35,743 nt of DNA from contig BFEA01000164.1 of NCBI GenBank assembly GCA_003427395.1, forward strand, positions 1,704,810-1,740,552, written 5' to 3'. Shown piece after piece: positions 29,893 to 35,743 of the stretch (the first letter of the stretch is position 1; every line of letters starts with the position of its first letter). The position numbers and the translations under genes were made by a program. The DNA comes from Chara braunii (taxonomy: Eukaryota > Streptophyta > Charophyceae > Charales > Characeae). The notes under the pieces were generated by a model. The model had not been told where the DNA came from. It was given only the letters and a program-made list of their open reading frames with translations, and did not search any database.

Positions 29893-31534
29893 ATGGCAAC
29901 CGTAGGAGCGGAGGAGGACCAGGCTTCGGAGGCAGTGCCGTGCAGAGCGAAGAGGGGCAGAAAGACAGAGAATCGATAAAGCCGGATGGTACCAAAGGGA
30001 ACCGGAAGGAAATCTCCTCAGGGGAAAGCTCGGGGAAAGCCGGGGGAAGCAGGCAGGGGACTCAGGAGACCAAGGAGGGCAAGAATAAGGATAGGACAAA
30101 CCCCCGAAATTCAGAGGGAGCCGTGTTTAAGAAACTGAGGGTCACCGATGCGAGGCGCAAATTAGCAGAGATAGAAAAAAGGACCGCAGAGTACAAGGCA
30201 TTGATTGAGGAAATGATGACTGGGAACGAAGAAGGCCCTCTGCAGGAAGAACCGTGGGACGAACGGAAAACCAGCCGAGGCGGAATTGGGCAAGGGGAAA
30301 AGGGTAGTGACAGTGGGGGAACACCGAGCAAAAGGAGGAAAGAGAGAGAGAACTCCCGGGGATGGAAGCAGAGAAAGCTACGAACCCCCCAGCCATAGAT
30401 AGTCGGGCTAGCCGTCTGCCGACCACGCCGGCGGTAACGAGAGGATGTGAAGGACTCTGGAGCCTTAGGGAAAGGGTGGTGGGATGGTTCGACCCGGAAG
30501 GAACTGCAAAGACTAGGGAGGGACAGAAGGCCGGGAAGGAAGGGCAGGATACCAGTATGGCAGGCGAGGCCAGTAGCCCCGAAGGCGGCCTTAGGAAGAT
30601 AGTATCGTCCCTCGCGTGAGCATTGAACAAAAACCAAGGCTACCTAGCGGACGCTAAGAGAAAGTTTACGTTCGACGGGGCGAACATCACGGAGTTCCTA
30701 ATAGATTAAGAGAATCTGGCCGCATTGTTGAAATGAACCGAATAAGAGAAGATGGACCACCTGGGGCAGCATGTGTCTTTGAGCTTGGGGCGGGACATAA
30801 TGGCCATCGTAGCAGAGAGTCGATCCTGGAAGGAAACCCGGGATGTAATGATGAGGAAATACTTGGCAGCAGAGAAAATGGTAACAGAGGCCGATTTAGC
30901 GGCAGTGCAGAGGAAGAACTTTGCAACATACAATGACTTCCTACGGGAGTTCACCCTCGTAGCACTAAGGATCCTCGGGGTTACGCACCGGATAATGAGC
31001 AAATACTTCCTCTGGCGGTTCTCCGAGTTCGACAAAGACAAGATTTTGTCGGCTTACGAACAGACGAGCAAGTTTGTAAACACCAGGGATGTTGATTTTA
31101 GCACAGTAACGGCTCTGGCCGAGAAGACAGTAGTGATCGAGACATTGGCCTTGCTCAAGGAAGGGGAGGTCATAGATCTGACCGGTAGGACAGGCGACAA
31201 GGTAAAGAAGGGGATTGAAAGTCTACATGGACGTGTGCACGGAGTCGACAACAAGATTAAAAGGGTGGAGAACACATTACTGGTTATGCAAGCGCAAGTA
31301 TCCCGACCCGCCCTCCCGCCCTAGGAAGCCGTAGTTCCACCAGGAGTAGCCAACCGAGGATTCGGACGGAGAGATCCCGCTAATGAGCAATGCAAGTACT
31401 GCACCGCGGTGGGACATTTTGTGCGCGCATGTCCAAAACTCAACCATGATATATTAAAAAGGAGATGCACCAGGTCATTAAAGGGAGAGATATTCGGAGC
31501 GCCGGGATAACAGGTGAATTGGAACTCGCCATGA
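29893..31534 (+). pseudogene. Gag polyprotein (coiled coil, capsid-like region, CCHC zinc knuckle), frame-broken
   Basis: The ATG at 29,893 (GCAAAATGG, good context) starts MATVGAEEDQ. This frame stops at TAA 29,977, but coding character continues in the -1 frame: a charged Gly/Lys-rich stretch, then a coiled coil VTDARRKLAEIEKRTAEYKA (about 30,141-30,200). A further -1 shift near 30,350 leads to the capsid-like helical part (FTFDGANITEFL, then RKNFATYNDFLREF, KYFLWRFSEFDKDKI) up to 31,324. In-frame stops are TGA 30,617, TAA 30,707, TGA 30,734, TAA 30,743, TAG 31,322 and TAA 31,508. A zinc knuckle C-x2-C-x4-H-x4-C lies at 31,391-31,432. Gag forms the particle that packages element RNA. Confidence 0.75.
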
Positions 31535-31537
31535 GGG

Positions 31538-32089
31538 ATGCGGCAAGCCATTATCATGCTCAATGGACTAGAGATAACGACCGTAGAAGCTGAGCCGGTG
31601 GTCGATATCATCTGGGATCAACTTCGGGGACGAGGGCCGCAGGTCAACTTCATTCTGGAAAACGACGGACGAGATAGGGTGAACGCGACTACTCGGCTAG
31701 GGACGGTTGGGAGAAGGATTATTCGTGACGCCGTGATGGAAGAGGTTGCTGGAAGCTCCATGCCCCAGGCAAGGCCCGAGGCCGGGGAACCAGAGAAAGT
31801 TTATGGGAAACCTAGGGAAGAGGAGCCTACAAACAAAGTTACCGCCGCTAGAAAGAAGTTTAGATATCAAATCCCGATCTTAACCATGCCTGAGATCGAT
31901 GACACCCTTAGCAAATTACTAGGAACCATGGTGTTAGTGTCGTTTCAGAGCATGCTGCAGGCCAGCCCTAGGTTGCTCAAAGGGCTTAGACAACTGTTGA
32001 CTCGATGGCGGGTAGAGATAGACGAAAACCCTGAATCGCCGGAAGAAGAAAGGGAGGAGGAAGCTCCGCAAGAAGTCGCTAACCTTTAA
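31538..32089 (+). pseudogene. Gag-protease spacer region
   Basis: 183 codons in the same frame as the zinc knuckle. It holds a conserved-looking segment (KFRYQIPILTMPEIDD, then KLLGTMVLVSF) and a helix ending in a Glu-rich tail. No catalytic motif. TAA 32,087 interrupts a frame that continues into the protease. Confidence 0.5.
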
Positions 32090-32691
32090 AGGAGTCGCAG
32101 GGATTCGGAGGATATCGAGAAAGCCTTTGCGGACATCCGCCTGAGCTTGCCTGACCGAGAAGGTGGCGAGGTCATAAGGGCACCTCCCGGAACGAAGCTC
32201 ATCTTCCATGCACTGCCCGTAGGGAAGATGAAAATCCAGATCGGAACTCATTATACCGATGCATTAGTAGACGGGGGAGTGGAAATCATTCTTATAAGGA
32301 AAGATTTCGCAACAATCACGGGTAAATAAGGAAGTAACAGGGAGCATCCGGGGGAGCCGGTGGGGAAATTTCGTTCGCTGGGTATGTCACGAAATGCTCA
32401 GTCAAGGCTTGAATCAGGGAGTCAATCTGATCGTTTCAGCGGATGACCGTAATGGAGGAAATGGATCACGACATAATCCTCGGGAGGCCATGGTGCGCAA
32501 ACGTAGAAATGATAGGCATGCACTTGCACGATGGCTCGTACATGGTAGATATAGAGGACCCAGTGACTGCCCGGGGTGAGCTCCTCCGACTCCTTGGGAC
32601 AGGAGGAGACCCTCCAAAGGGGAAGTTGGCAACGTCGTCGCCGTCGTTCGAAGATAGCGCACGAAAAGGGGCTTTCGCGCGGATGTAGGGT
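32090..32691 (+). pseudogene. Retropepsin-type aspartic protease
   Basis: The frame 32,090-32,329 carries ALVDGGVEIILIRKDFA with the catalytic Asp at 32,270. The family signature is D-[ST]-G, so Gly replaces Ser/Thr here. The second half (HDIILGRPWC at about 32,467-32,496) is in the -1 frame after TAA 32,327, and ends at TAG 32,686. ILGRPW is the usual C-terminal core strand of Ty3-type proteases. The enzyme would cleave Gag-Pol and is inactive as assembled. Confidence 0.65.
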
Positions 32692-33093
32692 ATGAGAGAA
32701 AGGGTAGAGATTATGATTGAGGAGGCATTCAACAAGAAGGAATGGATCAAGATGGGTCTGCCCCAGAAGAAGAGAAGGCAGGAAGACGAAGTCTTAGGTG
32801 TTATGGTGGCAGAAAAGGAATCAGAAGTCGAACTCGGAGCCAGCCTGCCCAAGCGGAAGGCCATCAGCCCCGAGGTCGCACTCGAGTTGTTACAGCTCAT
32901 CAAGGTCATCAGATACCACAACGTAGGAGTGGACTCGGCGGCCTTGGCCAAATTCGAAGGAGAGGTGCAAAAGGGATATTGTCTGAATGGAAAGTTAGTC
33001 AGTATTCAACCACGAATCGTAGAGGCGACAAGGGTAATCCCGACCGTTAATTTTTTAGGAGAAAGATCCTGGAAGAAAGTGTTCGAAAGGTAA
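32692..33093 (+). pseudogene. Protease-RT linker region
   Basis: 133 charged codons, no motif, same frame as the second protease half. It breaks near the T6 run at 33,050-33,055. The frame that leads into RT (VRKVKPVGKKARPVSI) is the -1 frame from about 33,058. Confidence 0.45.
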
Positions 33094-34142
33094 AGCCGGT
33101 AGGGAAGAAAGCAAGACCGGTCTCGATCTTGCTTGAGACATTGAAGGAAGAGGCTATGGAGAAGGAGGAGGAATTTCTTCGGATGATCCAAGAGAGCAGA
33201 GCGACGGAAGGGCATCAGATACCAGATGAGGTAGCTGATACAATGAAGATAGGGGTAGACGGATTCTTAACGGAAGAGGAAACCCGCCTGATCAAAAGGT
33301 CCTGCCAAGAGTTTCACCTGACATTTTCCTTTAGTGACCACCAGAAGGGGCGGTTGGACGCGAAGCTAATTCCTCCGGTCAGAATCCACACGATAGAGCA
33401 TGAGTGCTGGAATGACAAGGGTCCGGCCTATGAATTTGGGATAGCGGGGGAAGTGACAGACCTTATTCGAGCAAAGATGGACTCCTTTGTCGCAGAACTT
33501 ATGGTGTTGCCATACACGAACCGGTGGTTCGTCTTTCGGAAGCCCAACAAGACGCTGAGGTGGATTCGGAATTTGCAGAAGTTTAATGCCGTAACCATCT
33601 GGGATGCTGGCTCACTGCCTCACGCCGATTTATTAGCAGAGTCGCACGCCGGCTGGAGCATTTACTCCCTGATCGATCTGTACTCAGGGTACGACCAACT
33701 TGCATTGGATGTTCGGGACAGGCCGTACACCGCAATGCACAACCTCGTAGGCCAGTTGCAGGTGCAGGTGATCCCTATGGGCTTCACAAACACGGTAGCC
33801 GAAGCACAACAGAGAATGCTCGCCGTAGACGGGGACATGATCCCAGAGAAGTGTGAGCCCTACGTGGATGACAACCCGATCAAAGGCGCGCAAGGGAAGG
33901 ACGAGACGGAAATCCAGCCAGAAATCCGAAGATTTGTATTGGACCATCTACATGACATCAAGGACTTACTCCGCCAGTTCCTAATATACAACATCACGGC
34001 TAGCGGACCAAAGAGTATTCTAGCAGTACCGGAAGTAACCATACTAGGATTTCGCTGCGGTGCTTACGGTAGGAAGCCAGATCCGGCGAAAACAGACAAG
34101 ATATCACAGTGGCCAATACCCTGCGCACGACAACGGAGGTAA
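33058..34142 (+). pseudogene. Reverse transcriptase
   Basis: The frame gives RT motifs in order: PPVRIHTIEH (N-terminal), VLPYTNRWFVFRKPNKTLRW, FNAVTIWDAGSLPHAD, then SLIDLYSGYDQLAL (first catalytic Asp of the palm), VIPMGFTNTVAEAQQRM (family: PFGLxNAP, here weakened), and the active-site box YVDD at 33,861-33,872. VTILGFRCG follows at about 34,040. RT copies element RNA into cDNA. The frame ends at KISQWPIPCARQRR, and the expected continuation into the connection domain is in the -1 frame near 34,115. Confidence 0.9.
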
Positions 34143-35395
34143 GAGCATTCCTCGGCGTGGCCGGTTTTTGGAGGATCTTCATTAAAAAAATTGCCAAGAT
34201 TGTTGAGCCTATCCGGGCCATGATTAGAGAAGAAGGGACCATGGACTGGACGGAGGAGCGAGAAGGAGCCGTCCAAACACTCAAGGACATACTGACGTCT
34301 GAGCAAGTCGCTTTGTCCTCATCCTGTTTTAGTGACGAAGTGGGACGACCATTCATCCTAGAAACGGAAGGACCCTTGGCCGTAGAAGGCGTGCTGATTC
34401 AAAGGGATGAGGAAGGAAAAAAAAGGCCAATTAGGTTCGAAAGTAGAACCCTGAACTCCGCAGAGCGGCGATACTCACAGTTCAAGAAGGAGGTCTTAGC
34501 CATCTTGCATTGCCTCAAGAACTTTCAAGCCTACTTATTTGGGAGGCGGTTCATCCTTAGGATCGATCTGACGAATGTTGCAAGGGCCTTAAAGAATTAC
34601 AGGCCTATAGATCCGACGGTGGGGAGATGGGTAGGATTTATCTGGCAGTTCGATTACAAAATCGAACGAATTGCTGGAATAAAAAACAAGGCCGATGGGC
34701 TGAGTCGGGTCTGCATCACCCCCGAAGGGGTGGAGGATGCGGAGCCTATAGACCCGTTCCTTGAATACGAAGGCGGAACTCTTGCGGTGGATAACGAAAT
34801 GATGGGCGAAGAATGCGCGTCGGGAGAACTGTTGATCCAGACTTTGGAGAAGGGGGCACCTGCCATAGTAGCAGAACTTAGAGAAGGACCAGTCACCACT
34901 CGAGGTCGCAAAGAGGAGACAGACTCGTGGGGAGTGATAGTAGGACCGAAGGAGGAACTAATAGCTATGGCGGTTGAGGGAGGCCGGGAAGCCGTGATGA
35001 GCCTAGTAGAATCTTGGGAAAGAAAAGAGTTGCGGTGGATGGTAAACCAGATGCAGAAGAGAAAGGACGAGGACCAGGAAGGGAGATCATTTTTCTATGC
35101 TCAGGTATATGAAGGGATTTTTCGGGAGATTGGGTTGTTGTTGGTAGGAAACAAACAACCCATGGAAATCACCGTTGAAGCACGGGAGGAGGCCGACAGG
35201 TACGTCCTAAGGAGTGGCCATCTGTTCAGGAGGGAGGAAGGGGCTATGCTTAGAAGAGTTGTATGCGGGAGATCTAGGCAGTTAGATGTTATCCAGGCAA
35301 TGCACGACGGATTAACAGGAGGACATCGGTCGTCCAAAGGAACTCTTGCAAAGATAACGCTCGCCACGTACTGCCAGGCCTGCCTAATCTGCTAG
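34109..35395 (+). pseudogene. RT connection, RNase H and integrase zinc-binding remnant
   Basis: It begins LRTTTEVRAFLGVAGFWRIF, the normal RT thumb/connection end. RNase H has FILETEGPLAVEGVLIQ, where Glu stands in place of the usual first catalytic Asp, then RRYSQFKKEVLAIL, FILRIDLTN and NKADGLSR. A long charged tether follows. The integrase H2C2 finger is present as HDGLTGGH and CQACLIC, but the stretch between them is about a dozen residues too short, pointing to an internal deletion. TAG 35,393 follows. RNase H removes the RNA strand during cDNA synthesis. Confidence 0.85.
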
Positions 35396-35743
35396 GAACG
35401 GAGCTCGGCACGTGTCTTCGAGCCGCTTAGACCAACGCGGGTGCTAGGACCGGGACATCTGGTCGACCTTGACCTTGCGGTCATGCCTGTATCAACAGAT
35501 GGGTATAGGTATATCATGGATCGCGGGACAACTTGAGTGGGTTCGTGGAGGCGGTCGCTCTCAAGAAAAAGGCAGGGAGAAGTGTAGCGGACTGGATAAA
35601 AGACTTCTACTTAAGGCATCCTTTCGTCAGGAGGTTTATAGCGGACAATGGGATAGAATTTGTGAACCAAAAGGTATTGGGAATGCTTAAGAGGCTCTGC
35701 GTGCCGATCAAACTCATCGAGTCGTATCACCCGGAGGCCAATG
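35396..35743 (+). pseudogene. Integrase catalytic core, truncated by the window end
   Basis: From 35,396 the upstream frame gives HLVDLDLAVMPVSTDGYRYI (first catalytic Asp region). After a -1 break near 35,525 the other frame stays open to the edge with NLSGFVEAVALK, FIADNGIEFVN (second catalytic Asp) and SYHPEAN at the very end. The third residue (Glu) lies at or just beyond the border. Homology is clear although the frame is broken. Confidence 0.8.

Larger units (their letters stand above)
26940..35743 (+). mobile_element. Decayed Ty3/gypsy retroelement, partial (runs off the right edge)
   Basis: Order on the + strand: unknown duplicated-domain ORF region, gag (coiled coil, capsid-like helices, CCHC knuckle), aspartic protease, linker, reverse transcriptase, RNase H, integrase. 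RT-RNase H-integrase order defines Ty3/gypsy. More than fifteen in-frame stops and at least six frame breaks make it non-functional as assembled. The left limit is arbitrary because no LTR was recognised. It is distinct in sequence from the chromovirus at 11.8 kb and uses ADGLSR and YVDD variants. Confidence 0.85.

Noticed and set aside
30062-30637. 191- and 162-codon minus-strand frames opposite gag
   Set aside because: They are antisense shadows of the gag coding sequence, with skewed Ser/Pro/Phe composition.

Overview
The window reads as nuclear DNA of a large, repeat-rich eukaryotic genome of plant or streptophyte-alga type (a charophyte such as Chara would fit, but this is an inference from style and not a proven assignment). 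The reasons are two different Ty3/gypsy retroelements, long satellite arrays, (TA)n and (CT)n microsatellites, a 135-base assembly gap, and no sign of operons or compact bacterial coding. No intact cellular gene is present. Almost every readable protein is a decayed or frame-broken relic.

Layout. 1-1600: microsatellites and a 220-base polypyrimidine tract lead into a broken gene that combines a Josephin-like cysteine protease (deubiquitinase) domain with two RING-type zinc domains, followed by an A-rich tail. 1600-4800: non-coding DNA with a tandem array of five 124-bp hairpin units and copy 1 of a 1.1-kb dispersed repeat. 4800-10,380: non-coding DNA with an orphan Ty3-type polypurine tract/LTR start, a 35-base poly(A), one arm of a 195-bp inverted repeat, and a 53-bp GC-rich tandem array. 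10,380-13,600: copy 2 of the 1.1-kb repeat, joined directly to the other inverted-repeat arm and then to a 5'-truncated chromovirus carrying RNase H, integrase and a chromodomain-like tail.

14,577-25,345: a satellite domain. It is bounded by two diverged direct copies of a (CT)n-containing element. It holds three neighbouring satellite families with the same 91-92 bp period, one of them with a 364-bp higher-order repeat. The first family reappears inverted 6.7 kb away. Between the arrays lie a diverged 1.42-kb-spaced duplication, recurrent small hairpins and a 26-bp minisatellite.

26,940-35,743: a second, longer Ty3/gypsy element running off the right edge. In order it has an unrecognised ORF region with duplicated domains, gag with coiled coil and CCHC knuckle, aspartic protease, reverse transcriptase (YVDD intact), RNase H, and an integrase cut by the window end. 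It carries many in-frame stops and several frame breaks, all of the same (-1) sense.

The most interesting items are the Josephin plus double-RING relic, the duplicated unknown protein module upstream of gag, the iso-periodic satellites with higher-order structure, and the alternating hairpin array at 2.6-3.15 kb.
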